From Clostridia bacterium (GTDB lineage: Bacteria > Bacillota > Clostridia > DUPQ01): DNA of 32,082 bases. Each line of letters opens with the position of its first letter. Positions within the stretch are counted from its first letter, which is position 1. The translations under genes were made by a program, and so were the position numbers. Below the pieces are notes generated by a model, which was not told the DNA's origin, did no database searches, and saw nothing but the letters and a program-made list of their open reading frames with translations. This document shows positions 1 through 5,779 of this stretch, in pieces. Location: the NCBI GenBank assembly GCA_016938455.1, contig JAFGUQ010000148.1:1-32082 (forward strand), in the 5' to 3' direction.

Positions 1-1
1 A

Positions 2-169
2 GTCAATGCCGCTATTTTCTATAATTATCTCAAGAAAGGCCATGAAAAAGGCTATGACTGGGCTGAGGGGGGTACCATCGGACAGGAAAACTGGCAGGCA
101 CTTAAAGCCATGGAAGCGACCGGCGGTAAAAAATACAAAGCTTATCGAATGTATACATTAGAAATATAA
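2..169 (+). CDS. C-terminal fragment of a GNAT-like acetyltransferase
   Basis: This is the open 3' end of a gene that begins before the window; frame 2 reads 55 codons to a TAA stop at 167-169. The peptide contains EGGTIGQENWQALKAMEATGG followed closely by KYKAYRMYTLEI. That pattern (an EN pair, then GGK-YK-YR-Y near the C-terminus) is what I recall from the C-terminal part of YghO-type GNAT-related proteins. The catalytic acetyl-CoA loop would lie upstream and is not visible, so the family call rests on one short segment. A hairpin follows the stop. Confidence 0.5.
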   Translation, partial: VNAAIFYNYLKKGHEKGYDWAEGGTIGQENWQALKAMEATGGKKYKAYRMYTLEI

Positions 170-180
170 TTTTTCTACAT

Positions 181-212
181 AAGAAAACCGCTTCGCAAAG
201 AAACGGCTTCTT
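181..212. terminator. Probable bidirectional terminator between GNAT-like gene and trx
   Basis: An imperfect hairpin pairs AAGAA and CCG-TTC on the left with GAA-CGG and TTCTT on the right, with one bulge and one mismatch, around a loop near 194-200. T-rich sequence lies on both sides. It sits between two converging genes, so it could stop both transcripts. The stem is imperfect. Confidence 0.5.
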
Positions 213-239
213 AATATATTCCGGAGATTCACTTTACTT

Positions 240-557
240 CTAGATATGTTTTGCCAACAGATTCTTCAAATCTTCTTTTGGTCTGTAACCAACAATATTC
301 TCCACAACCTTGCCATTTTTCATGATGACCAGATTGGGAATACTCATGATATTGAATTTCATAGCTAAATCTCTTTCCTGGTCTACATTCACCTTACCAA
401 CAAATACCTGTCCTGCAAGTTCTTCTGATATTTTTTCAACTACCGGTGCAATCATTCTGCATGGTGCACACCATGGTGCCCAAAAATCGATTAAAACAGG
501 TTTATCTGAATTCAAAACCTCATTGTTAAAATTTCCACTATTAATTTCTGTTGTCAT
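240..557 (-). CDS. trxA: Thioredoxin
   Basis: A 105-residue single-domain thioredoxin, a cytoplasmic disulfide reductase. The redox motif is WCAPC with cysteines at residues 30 and 33; it is followed by the cis-proline segment SIPN and a glycine-rich C-terminal strand, and the length is normal for the family. The classical motif is WCGPC; the WCAPC variant is seen in many anaerobic Bacillota. A purine-rich AGGA element lies about 10 bases before the ATG. No thioredoxin reductase gene is in view. The gene is divergent from the DUF1232 gene, and the shared intergenic region carries a perfect Crp/Fnr-type palindrome placed ideally to activate trx. Confidence 0.95.
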   Translation of the reverse strand: MTTEINSGNFNNEVLNSDKPVLIDFWAPWCAPCRMIAPVVEKISEELAGQVFVGKVNVDQERDLAMKFNIMSIPNLVIMKNGKVVENIVGYRPKEDLKNLLAKHI

Positions 558-590
558 ATTAAATACATCCTTTTTTTATTTTATGATATG

Positions 591-596
591 ATTGTA
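591..596 (-). promoter_or_regulatory. Predicted -10 element of trx
   Basis: On the minus strand the hexamer is TACAAT (5 of 6 to TATAAT), which predicts a start near 584. No good -35 hexamer is present; instead, the palindrome at 618-633 is centred 41.5 bp upstream of that start, the standard position for class II Crp/Fnr activation. Confidence 0.55.
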
Positions 597-617
597 ATCA
601 ATATATGAACGTACTTC

Positions 618-633
618 TGTGATATAAGTCACA
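618..633. promoter_or_regulatory. Perfect Crp/Fnr-type operator TGTGA-N6-TCACA
   Basis: The 16-bp site is TGTGA, TATAAG, TCACA, a perfect inverted repeat matching the canonical Crp consensus. It lies between divergent trx and the DUF1232 gene, about 360 bp from a Crp/Fnr gene whose recognition helix has the Crp-like R-E-x-x-x-R arrangement. For trx it sits at -41.5. For the rightward gene it would overlap or closely flank the start region, so it may repress that direction. Confidence 0.8.
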
Positions 634-646
634 ATAGGAGAATTTT

Positions 647-1018
647 ATGATAAAAAAAATAAAAGAGCGGACTGCAAAAATAAAAGTAAGAACAATAACT
701 CTTTATTTTGTATACAGACATCCCTCAACCAGTAAAATTCTAAAAGCTTACCTGCTGTTCATCATCACCTATGCGCTCAGTCCGATTGACCTGATTCCTG
801 ATTTTATTCCTGTGCTAGGTTATCTGGATGACTTGATTATTCTGCCTCTTCTTATTCTCCTTGCAATGAAATTCATACCTGAGAGCATTTATGATGAGTG
901 CCGTGAAAAAGCGCTGAAACAGGAAAAACTTCCTGAAAAGTTCAATATTGTCAGTTTATTCATTATTCTCATCTGGCTAGTCTTGATTGCTTACATCTTA
1001 TATAAGACTTTGATATGA
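647..1018 (+). CDS. DUF1232 (YkvA-like) membrane protein
   Basis: A 123-residue protein with the DUF1232 core YALSPIDLIPDFIPVLGYLDD at about residues 42-62, flanked by hydrophobic stretches; a further hydrophobic segment at about 102-120 ends the chain. The basic N-terminus (KK-K-R-K-K) suggests a cytoplasmic start and at least two to three membrane spans. No biochemical role is established that I can name. An AGGAG site 6 bases before ATG fixes the start. Its last 28 bp overlap, tail to tail, the 3' end of the Crp/Fnr gene. Confidence 0.85.
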   Translation: MIKKIKERTAKIKVRTITLYFVYRHPSTSKILKAYLLFIITYALSPIDLIPDFIPVLGYLDDLIILPLLILLAMKFIPESIYDECREKALKQEKLPEKFNIVSLFIILIWLVLIAYILYKTLI

Positions 1019-1629
1019 CCTCTGCTTAATGTCAATAAACCCTCATTTTCAAACTGTTTCAACTTTCTGCTGATTACTTCTCTGGCACTGCCAAGCTCCA
1101 TTGCGATTTTCTCATGTGTGGTCTTTATATCGCTGCTGTCCGCTGATCGTTCCCTCAGATACTGATAAAGTCTCTCTTCAATATCATCAAATGCCACTGA
1201 ACCTACTTTCTGCATAGTACTCAGTAGTAGGCTTGATGTATTACTGTTGACATACTGTCTCCATGCTTTTGAATTGTCATTCAGATAAATAAATATATTT
1301 CTTGGAACCAGAAGAACCTGTGACTTCTCTTCAAATTGGACGATAACATCATAATTAGCATCGCCTAAAGTACAGATAGCTGCCAGGACACACATCTGTC
1401 CGCTGTTCACTTTATATAATGTGATTTCTTTTCCTTCAGGTGAGATTTTAAACACCCTGATTCTACCCTTCAAAATAAAAGGAATAGCCAGACATTTATT
1501 ACCGTCCTTAATCATTTCCTGATTTTTTTCAAAGTCAACAATTTTAGATGCCTGCAGCAATTCGTCAATATATTCTTTTTTTACCTCTTCCATAAATGGA
1601 AAAATGCTTACTATTTCTTTTCTGTCCAT
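991..1629 (-). CDS. Crp/Fnr-family transcriptional regulator
   Basis: A 212-residue regulator with an N-terminal cyclic-nucleotide-fold sensor domain (about residues 5-125), a dimerisation helix, and a C-terminal winged helix. The recognition helix SAREVISRKLKQ places R183, E184 and R188 where Crp has R180, E181 and R185, which predicts binding to TGTGA half-sites; exactly such a site lies at 618-633. There is no N-terminal Fnr-type cysteine cluster. Three cysteines (46, 80, 86), including the pair in GQMCVLAAICTLGD, could act in redox or metal sensing, but that is inference. The start codon coincides with the end of a 36-bp palindrome and has no Shine-Dalgarno, so the mRNA is predicted to be leaderless. 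Confidence 0.9.
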   Translation of the reverse strand: MDRKEIVSIFPFMEEVKKEYIDELLQASKIVDFEKNQEMIKDGNKCLAIPFILKGRIRVFKISPEGKEITLYKVNSGQMCVLAAICTLGDANYDVIVQFEEKSQVLLVPRNIFIYLNDNSKAWRQYVNSNTSSLLLSTMQKVGSVAFDDIEERLYQYLRERSADSSDIKTTHEKIAMELGSAREVISRKLKQFENEGLLTLSRGHIKVLYKM

Positions 1630-1662
1630 AAACTAATTATACCATGATATAATTAGTTTATG
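1627..1662. promoter_or_regulatory. Palindromic face-to-face promoter for two predicted leaderless mRNAs
   Basis: The 36 bp form a palindrome with only one mismatched pair (positions 1642 and 1647). Each end is a start codon: CAT at 1627-1629 (Crp/Fnr gene, minus) and ATG at 1660-1662 (hydrolase, plus). Each direction has an extended -10 (TG-N-TATAAT) at 1636-1641 (minus) or 1648-1653 (plus), followed by six bases, TAGTTT, and then ATG. A start seven bases past the -10 falls on the A of each ATG. Neither gene has a Shine-Dalgarno. The arms could also bind a dimeric regulator. Confidence 0.75.
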
Positions 1663-2391
1663 AAAAAAGTGAAAAATAAAAAAAGGTATATTGTTCTGAT
1701 TGCGATTCTTCTTCTAATGACGATTGTTTTTGGCTATATGGCTACCGGTAATTATCATGCTGATTTTGACTTGAGTATTATCAAACAGGAAAATCCGTCC
1801 ATTGTCATTTCTGAAAAAAGCGATTATATCAAGCTGTCAGATGGTAATGTCAATGATTATGCTCTACTCTTTTATCCTGGCGGAAAAGTTGATTATGATG
1901 CATATATCCCTTTTTTAAGCAATATTGCAATAAACGGATGTGATGTCTATCTTATAAAAATGCCTTTTAATCTGGCTGTCTTTGGAGTAAACAGAGGCGA
2001 TCTCATTTTATATTCATCGTTAAGTTACAATCATGTCTATATGGCTGGTCATTCTCTTGGAGGAGTCATGGCCAATCGCTATGCACTAGAAAACAAGGAC
2101 CTCATTGATGGAGTGATTTACTATGCTTCTTATCCTGATAAGGAAATGGCAGAAAATCAGAAATCTTTATTAATATACGGAAGTTTAGACAATGTCCTTG
2201 ATTTTGAAGCAGTAGAGAGCAACAGAATCAACCTTTCAAAGAATTATGTGGAATTGATTATTCCAGGTGGCAATCATTATAATTTCGGGAATTACGGAAT
2301 TCAAAAAGGGGATAATCTTCCGGCTATTTCAAGAGAAACTCAACAAAAAACCGCTGCAGAGGCAACGGTTGAATTTATATTCAATAATTAG
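1660..2391 (+). CDS. Membrane-anchored alpha/beta hydrolase
   Basis: A 243-residue alpha/beta hydrolase. Residues 8-28 form a hydrophobic N-terminal segment preceded by lysines, so the catalytic domain is probably outside the membrane, anchored or secreted. The nucleophile elbow is GHSLGG with Ser132; Asp177 (YGSLDN) and His206 (GGNHYN) complete a plausible triad in the usual order. The substrate is unknown; an ester or peptide-like bond at the cell surface is possible. It is divergent from the Crp/Fnr gene and lacks a ribosome-binding site, because its ATG is the predicted transcription start. Its stop overlaps the DUF134 stop by 4 bp, tail to tail. Confidence 0.85.
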   Translation: MKKVKNKKRYIVLIAILLLMTIVFGYMATGNYHADFDLSIIKQENPSIVISEKSDYIKLSDGNVNDYALLFYPGGKVDYDAYIPFLSNIAINGCDVYLIKMPFNLAVFGVNRGDLILYSSLSYNHVYMAGHSLGGVMANRYALENKDLIDGVIYYASYPDKEMAENQKSLLIYGSLDNVLDFEAVESNRINLSKNYVELIIPGGNHYNFGNYGIQKGDNLPAISRETQQKTAAEATVEFIFNN

Positions 2392-2858
2392 CTGTTCGAC
2401 TGCCCGTTCCGGTTGCAGTTTCCTTTACAGAACTGACCTTTTGCTTTCTTTTTACACACCACTTCATTCGATCCGCATTTCGGGCATTGATAGGTTCCGT
2501 TTTTAACAGCAATGAAATTCTCATAGCTCTCATTCCAGTCACTTTTACAGTTAGTGCATGTTGCCTGGCAGATATTTCTGGTGAAGTTACCTCCTGCAAT
2601 ACTAATGGATTTCCCATTGATAATGCTGTCTGCGATCTTCATTCTTGCATCAATCAGAATACGTTGAAAAGTAGGGCGTGAAACTTCCATTTTCATGGCA
2701 CACTCATTCTGCTCAAGCCCTTCTAAATCTTTTAATCTGATTGCTTCAATTTCTTCAAGCTTCAATACATTTTCTGAAAAATCCTGGTTTCCATCAGGTG
2801 TAAAGCGAATAGAAGTAGGAACATATTCAATTTTTCTCCATTTGGTAGGTCTTGCCAT
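2388..2858 (-). CDS. DUF134 family DNA-binding protein
   Basis: A 156-residue protein. Residues 1-85 carry the DUF134 domain, with the MARPTKWRKIEYVP opening and a sigma-region-4-like helix-turn-helix around EQNECAMKMEVSRPTFQRIL. The C-terminal half adds a zinc ribbon-like pattern (C-x3-C-x2-C, then CPKCGS) and further cysteines near the end (KGQFCKGNCNR). DUF134 genes are commonly found with NifX-like and MinD-like genes in anaerobes, as here, so it is the best candidate regulator of the adjacent operon. It has its own promoter; an AAAGGA site about 8 bases before ATG supports the start. DNA-binding specificity is not proven. Confidence 0.88.
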   Translation of the reverse strand: MARPTKWRKIEYVPTSIRFTPDGNQDFSENVLKLEEIEAIRLKDLEGLEQNECAMKMEVSRPTFQRILIDARMKIADSIINGKSISIAGGNFTRNICQATCTNCKSDWNESYENFIAVKNGTYQCPKCGSNEVVCKKKAKGQFCKGNCNRNGQSNS

Positions 2859-2879
2859 TGCTATTTCCTTTATATATGA

Positions 2880-2908
2880 ATACTATCATCCACAATGTAT
2901 AAAGTCAA
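2880..2908 (-). promoter_or_regulatory. Sigma-A promoter of the DUF134 gene
   Basis: On the minus strand TTGACT (2903-2908), a 17-bp spacer and TAGTAT (2880-2885) form a near-consensus promoter, predicting a start about 15 bp before the DUF134 ATG. It lacks the GGGCATATG site found at the operon's main promoter. Confidence 0.75.
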
Positions 2909-2912
2909 TCAG

Positions 2913-2943
2913 CAGGGGAAAGCATAACCCTGTCTCTCCCCTG
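2913..2943. other. Hairpin between DUF5320 and DUF134 genes
   Basis: CAGGGGAAAG (2913-2922) pairs with CTCTCCCCTG (2934-2943), ten pairs including one wobble, around an 11-base loop. It lies just after the end of the five-gene operon and just upstream of the DUF134 promoter. It lacks a T-run on the minus strand, so it may be a processing or 3'-stabilising structure rather than a strong terminator. Confidence 0.5.
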
Positions 2944-2962
2944 TCATAATTTCTTTATTTTA

Positions 2963-3190
2963 TCATGGATTTACTTCTTTCTTCAGTAATTTTAATCTCT
3001 CTTCCAATATAGCTATTTCTTCTTCCAGTGATTGTTCTTTCTTTATCATCGGCTGATTGAATAATCTATATCTTCTGATTCTCCTTCCACCATTTAGATA
3101 ACCTGGAGAATTAAACCCTGCGCAATACCCTATCTTTCTTCCTGTTAATGGGCCCATTCCATTTGGACCTGTTCCATCTCCTCTTGGCAT
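2963..3190 (-). CDS. DUF5320 small protein
   Basis: A 75-residue protein with the DUF5320 signature: an N-terminus MPRGDGTGPNGMGPLTGR, then a YCAGF cysteine segment, a glycine/arginine-rich stretch, and a C-terminal coiled-coil-like helix rich in Glu, Lys and Leu (EEEIAILEERLKLLKKE). Such proteins usually sit in NifX/MinD clusters of anaerobes; the function is unknown. A strong AGGAGG site lies before the ATG. It is 12 bp downstream of a NifX-like gene and is the last gene of that operon before the hairpin. Confidence 0.85.
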   Translation of the reverse strand: MPRGDGTGPNGMGPLTGRKIGYCAGFNSPGYLNGGRRIRRYRLFNQPMIKKEQSLEEEIAILEERLKLLKKEVNP

Positions 3191-3202
3191 TTTTTTACCT
3201 CC

Positions 3203-3598
3203 TTAGTGAGAATGACCTTCATTCCCATGATCACATTCATTTTTATCAATCCCATAACCTTTTCCGGCTCCCGGTTGACAAATTCCTTCTCCGCTTTTCA
3301 GAATTCCCAGCAGATAATCATTAGTAACATCATCAATCAATCCACTGACGCCTGAAATAACCCCTATTCCAAGTGAATCAAAAAAGCCGATAGCTCTTCC
3401 ACCGATTCCACCTGTAATCACTAAATCAACCTGATTGCTCTTCAGGAATTCAGGGATAGCTCCTGGAGAATGCCCAGGGTTCTCAAGTTTTATCTCATTG
3501 ACAATCTTATGATCAACAATGTCCAATACTGTATACACAGCACATCTTCCAAAGTGTTCTGACACACTTACTCCTTCTGTAGCAATTGCAATTCTCAT
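3203..3598 (-). CDS. NifX-like (dinitrogenase Fe-Mo cofactor-type) protein B
   Basis: I place the start at 3598 (MRIAIATEG), not at an ATG 30 bases upstream: the 3598 ATG overlaps the stop of the preceding ATPase gene as ATGA, and purine-rich AAGAGAG precedes it. The 131-residue product has the NifX/NafY-type fold signature (IAIATEG, SEHFGRC near residues 13-19, ITGGIGGRA, then a small-molecule-binding loop) and a glycine- and histidine-rich tail (HGNEGHSH) that could bind metal. Related proteins bind iron-molybdenum clusters, or in ORP a copper-molybdenum sulfide cluster. No nitrogenase genes are present, so an ORP-like role is more likely. Confidence 0.88.
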   Translation of the reverse strand: MRIAIATEGVSVSEHFGRCAVYTVLDIVDHKIVNEIKLENPGHSPGAIPEFLKSNQVDLVITGGIGGRAIGFFDSLGIGVISGVSGLIDDVTNDYLLGILKSGEGICQPGAGKGYGIDKNECDHGNEGHSH

Positions 3599-4455
3599 TG
3601 AATCATCTCTCTTTCTAGTGTTTCCCACATTCTTACTATTTCATTTTTTATATGAAGCAGCTTAACATCATCCATTGGTGTTTCAAGCTGTTGAAGTGCT
3701 TTGACAATTCCAGGTTCAAAAGGAATTTTCCCAATTACCGTGATCTCATTTAAATGACAGAATTCTTCAATATCATGAGTGACACTGCTGTTCAAATCAA
3801 ACTTGTTGATGCACACATAAGACTTGATGCCAAAATGCCTGACTACTTTTTGAACCCTTTCCAGATCACTTTTCCCTGACAAAGTGGCTTCTGTAACAAT
3901 GACCACAGCATCTGCCCCGGTTATTGAAGCAATGACTACACATCCGATACCCGGAGAGCCGTCTATCAGGGAATAAATCTGATCACCACTTTTTTTCTGT
4001 GATGTTTTCTTTACTTGCGTCACCAGTTTTCCAGAACCCTCTGCACCAATGTCAAGCAATGCATAAGTAAACATTCCATAATCAGAATCTGCTTCATACA
4101 CCTCACCGATTTTTACATTGTCCATGGTGATGGCTTCTACCGGGCATACCAGCTGGCAGGCTCCACACCCTTCACATTTCATGGGATTAATGACAAATTC
4201 ATCACTGATGGCTCCGAATCGGCAGACATCTCGGCATTGTCCGCACAGAATACATTTTTCATCATTGATAAAAGCAAGTTTCGCACCGGTAAAATCACTT
4301 TTTGCTGTTCTTTTATGTGGTAACAGAATATGCAGATTCGGTGTATCGACATCACAGTCAGCGATGGTAATATTCTTGACATACTTAACAAGTGAAGCCA
4401 CTACTGTGCTTTTACCCGTACCTCCTTTACCGCTGATGAAGACAATCTGTTTCAT
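3595..4455 (-). CDS. MinD-like ATPase with inserted 2[4Fe-4S] ferredoxin domain (1)
   Basis: A 286-residue P-loop ATPase of the MinD/Mrp type. A deviant Walker A, SGKGGTGKST, is at residues 8-17, and DCDVDTPNLH is the MinD-like switch segment. Inserted at about 66-112 are two ferredoxin cysteine motifs (CILCGQCRDVC with C-R-F-G, and CEGCGACQLVCP), enough for two [4Fe-4S] clusters. The segment SLIDGSPGIGCVV is the Walker B/switch II region. Homologues sit in orange-protein clusters of sulfate reducers and are thought to couple cluster redox state or assembly to ATP turnover. Stop and start overlap as ATGA with both neighbours, indicating translational coupling. Confidence 0.92.
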   Translation of the reverse strand: MKQIVFISGKGGTGKSTVVASLVKYVKNITIADCDVDTPNLHILLPHKRTAKSDFTGAKLAFINDEKCILCGQCRDVCRFGAISDEFVINPMKCEGCGACQLVCPVEAITMDNVKIGEVYEADSDYGMFTYALLDIGAEGSGKLVTQVKKTSQKKSGDQIYSLIDGSPGIGCVVIASITGADAVVIVTEATLSGKSDLERVQKVVRHFGIKSYVCINKFDLNSSVTHDIEEFCHLNEITVIGKIPFEPGIVKALQQLETPMDDVKLLHIKNEIVRMWETLEREMIQ

Positions 4456-5282
4456 GCTTCAAGACTCCTTTCAATGTTTCTAAAAAGTTCATTGAACTTC
4501 TTTTTCCATTCAATGTCGTATTGGACAGGTAGTAAGCCTTTTGAGTAATTGACAGCAATTTCTTTTTGAAAAGGTATTTCCATTATGATTTCAATATTGT
4601 TCTCATGACAGAATTCCTTAATGGTCTGGTTCTCATTCATGGCTTTATTAACGATGACTCCGAAAGGTAATTCAGCCTTTTTTACCAATTCCACTGCAAT
4701 CTTAAGATCATGTAGTCCAAAAGGAGTCGGTTCAGTCACCAGAATACAGTAATCACAGTCTTCTATCGTATTAACCACCGTACACGAAGCACCTGGGGCA
4801 CTATCAAGAATAACATGTGAATGCTGGTTCATTTTTTCTTTCAGTCTTCGAATGATCGGTACTGACATCAGTTCATTCAAGTTTAATGCACCTTGAATGA
4901 ATGTATGAGAGCAATTAGCGCTGATGACACCAAGAGGTCTCTTCTTCTCATGAATCGCTTTTACCGGACAGGCAATGACACATGCACCGCAACTATGGCA
5001 TAGCTCTTCAAAAATCAGTACTTCCTTATTAATGACTGCCATGGCATTGAATTGACATGCTCTGGCACATTCCCCGCAGCCGTTGCACAGATTTACATCT
5101 ACCTCCGGAACAGGAACATGAACCACTTCAGATTCAGACAGCACTGCTTTTAAAAAGATATTCCCATTTGGTTCCTCTACATCACAGTCGATATATTGTG
5201 AGGTTTTTACAGCATAGGCCAAACTTGCTGCTACCGTTGTTTTACCGGTACCTCCTTTGCCGCTAAGTACTGCTATTCTCAT
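4452..5282 (-). CDS. MinD-like ATPase with inserted 2[4Fe-4S] ferredoxin domain (2)
   Basis: A 276-residue paralogue of the next gene. It carries SGKGGTGKTT at residues 7-16, the switch DCDVEEPNGN, and two ferredoxin motifs (CNGCGECARACQ and CHSCGACVIACP) at about residues 66-108. DSAPGASC is the switch II region. The two paralogues, each with a full Walker A lysine pair, could work as a heterodimer; this is inference from their adjacency. Its start lies 20 bp inside the preceding NifX-like gene and its stop overlaps the next ATPase by ATGA. Confidence 0.92.
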   Translation of the reverse strand: MRIAVLSGKGGTGKTTVAASLAYAVKTSQYIDCDVEEPNGNIFLKAVLSESEVVHVPVPEVDVNLCNGCGECARACQFNAMAVINKEVLIFEELCHSCGACVIACPVKAIHEKKRPLGVISANCSHTFIQGALNLNELMSVPIIRRLKEKMNQHSHVILDSAPGASCTVVNTIEDCDYCILVTEPTPFGLHDLKIAVELVKKAELPFGVIVNKAMNENQTIKEFCHENNIEIIMEIPFQKEIAVNYSKGLLPVQYDIEWKKKFNELFRNIERSLEA

Positions 5283-5643
5283 TTTTCATTCCATGATGTG
5301 CTTCGACTGAATCAACTATTTCTTCAAGTGAATGTTTATTAAACATTTCAATATTTTTTTCAACTGATTCACGTTGGCCTCTGTAAATTTTTATTTTCCC
5401 GCTTTTCAGTACTTTCATTGCATTAGGCCCTACATTACCTGTGATAAGAACAGTCGCACCTGAATTTATGATTGTCTGTCCTGCCTGTATTCCTGCACCG
5501 CCTGCTTCCAACGATGCTTTGTTATCAATCACCTGAAACTCCATGGTACTGGTTTCTGCAATGATGAAATACTCTGCTCTTCCGAATTTCTGTTCCAGTT
5601 GACTGCTTATTTCTTGACCTGTTGACGTTACTGCTATTTTCAT
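5263..5643 (-). CDS. NifX-like (dinitrogenase Fe-Mo cofactor-type) protein A
   Basis: A 126-residue member of the same family as the downstream NifX-like protein: KIAVTSTGQEISSQL at the start, QKFGRAEYFI, a TGNVGPNAMKVL loop in the usual GG-x-G position, and a short charged tail with HH near the end. It is the first gene of the leftward operon NifX-A, ATPase 2, ATPase 1, NifX-B, DUF5320. A strong AAGGAGG precedes the ATG. It may hold or carry a metal-sulfur cluster processed by the two ATPases; this is inference from family and context. Confidence 0.88.
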   Translation of the reverse strand: MKIAVTSTGQEISSQLEQKFGRAEYFIIAETSTMEFQVIDNKASLEAGGAGIQAGQTIINSGATVLITGNVGPNAMKVLKSGKIKIYRGQRESVEKNIEMFNKHSLEEIVDSVEAHHGMKNENSST

Positions 5644-5663
5644 TTAATTACCTCCTTGCATTG

Positions 5664-5677
5664 TGGGCATATGCCCA
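5664..5677. promoter_or_regulatory. Palindromic operator 1 of the ORP-like operon
   Basis: TGGGCATATGCCCA is a perfect 14-bp palindrome. It lies just downstream of the -10 of the operon promoter, over the predicted start, where a bound protein would block transcription. A second copy lies 34 bp away, centre to centre. Confidence 0.72.
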
Positions 5678-5682
5678 TTACT

Positions 5683-5711
5683 ATTTTATCTTCATTTTGG
5701 GCATATGTCAA
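5683..5711 (-). promoter_or_regulatory. Sigma-A promoter of the ORP-like operon
   Basis: On the minus strand TTGACA (5706-5711), a 17-bp spacer and TAAAAT (5683-5688) form a near-consensus promoter; the start is predicted near 5676. One operator copy overlaps the -35 and the other covers the start, a layout typical of repression. Confidence 0.82.
5698..5711. promoter_or_regulatory. Operator 2 of the ORP-like operon
   Basis: TGGGCATATGTCAA repeats the first ten bases of operator 1 exactly and keeps a C at the twelfth. The degenerate half is the same DNA as the -35 TTGACA, so the constraint of the promoter may explain the divergence. Confidence 0.65.
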
Positions 5712-5743
5712 TAACCTTATGTTTTATATTTTTTTGTTATAAA

Positions 5744-5773
5744 TAGACATATCAAGTCAGTTTTTGATATAGT
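5744..5773 (+). promoter_or_regulatory. Predicted promoter of lipB giving a leaderless mRNA
   Basis: TAGACA (5744-5749), an 18-bp spacer and TATAGT (5768-5773) are followed by six bases and then the lipB ATG at 5780. The predicted start is the A of the ATG, and there is no Shine-Dalgarno upstream of it. Confidence 0.6.
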
Positions 5774-5779
5774 GTATGT

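Noticed and set aside
310-591. Open frame opposite thioredoxin
   Set aside because: It mirrors trx on the other strand, has no ribosome-binding site and no family signature.
3599-3628. Upstream ATG for NifX-like protein B
   Set aside because: The ATGA junction at 3598 and the family N-terminus support the shorter form.
4015-4483. Two long open frames opposite the ferredoxin-MinD gene
   Set aside because: They are shadows of a strongly conserved iron-sulfur ATPase and lack start signals.
2963-5643. A nitrogen-fixation cluster
   Set aside because: NifX-like and ferredoxin proteins are present but no nifH, D, K, E, N or B; ORP-like context explains them better.
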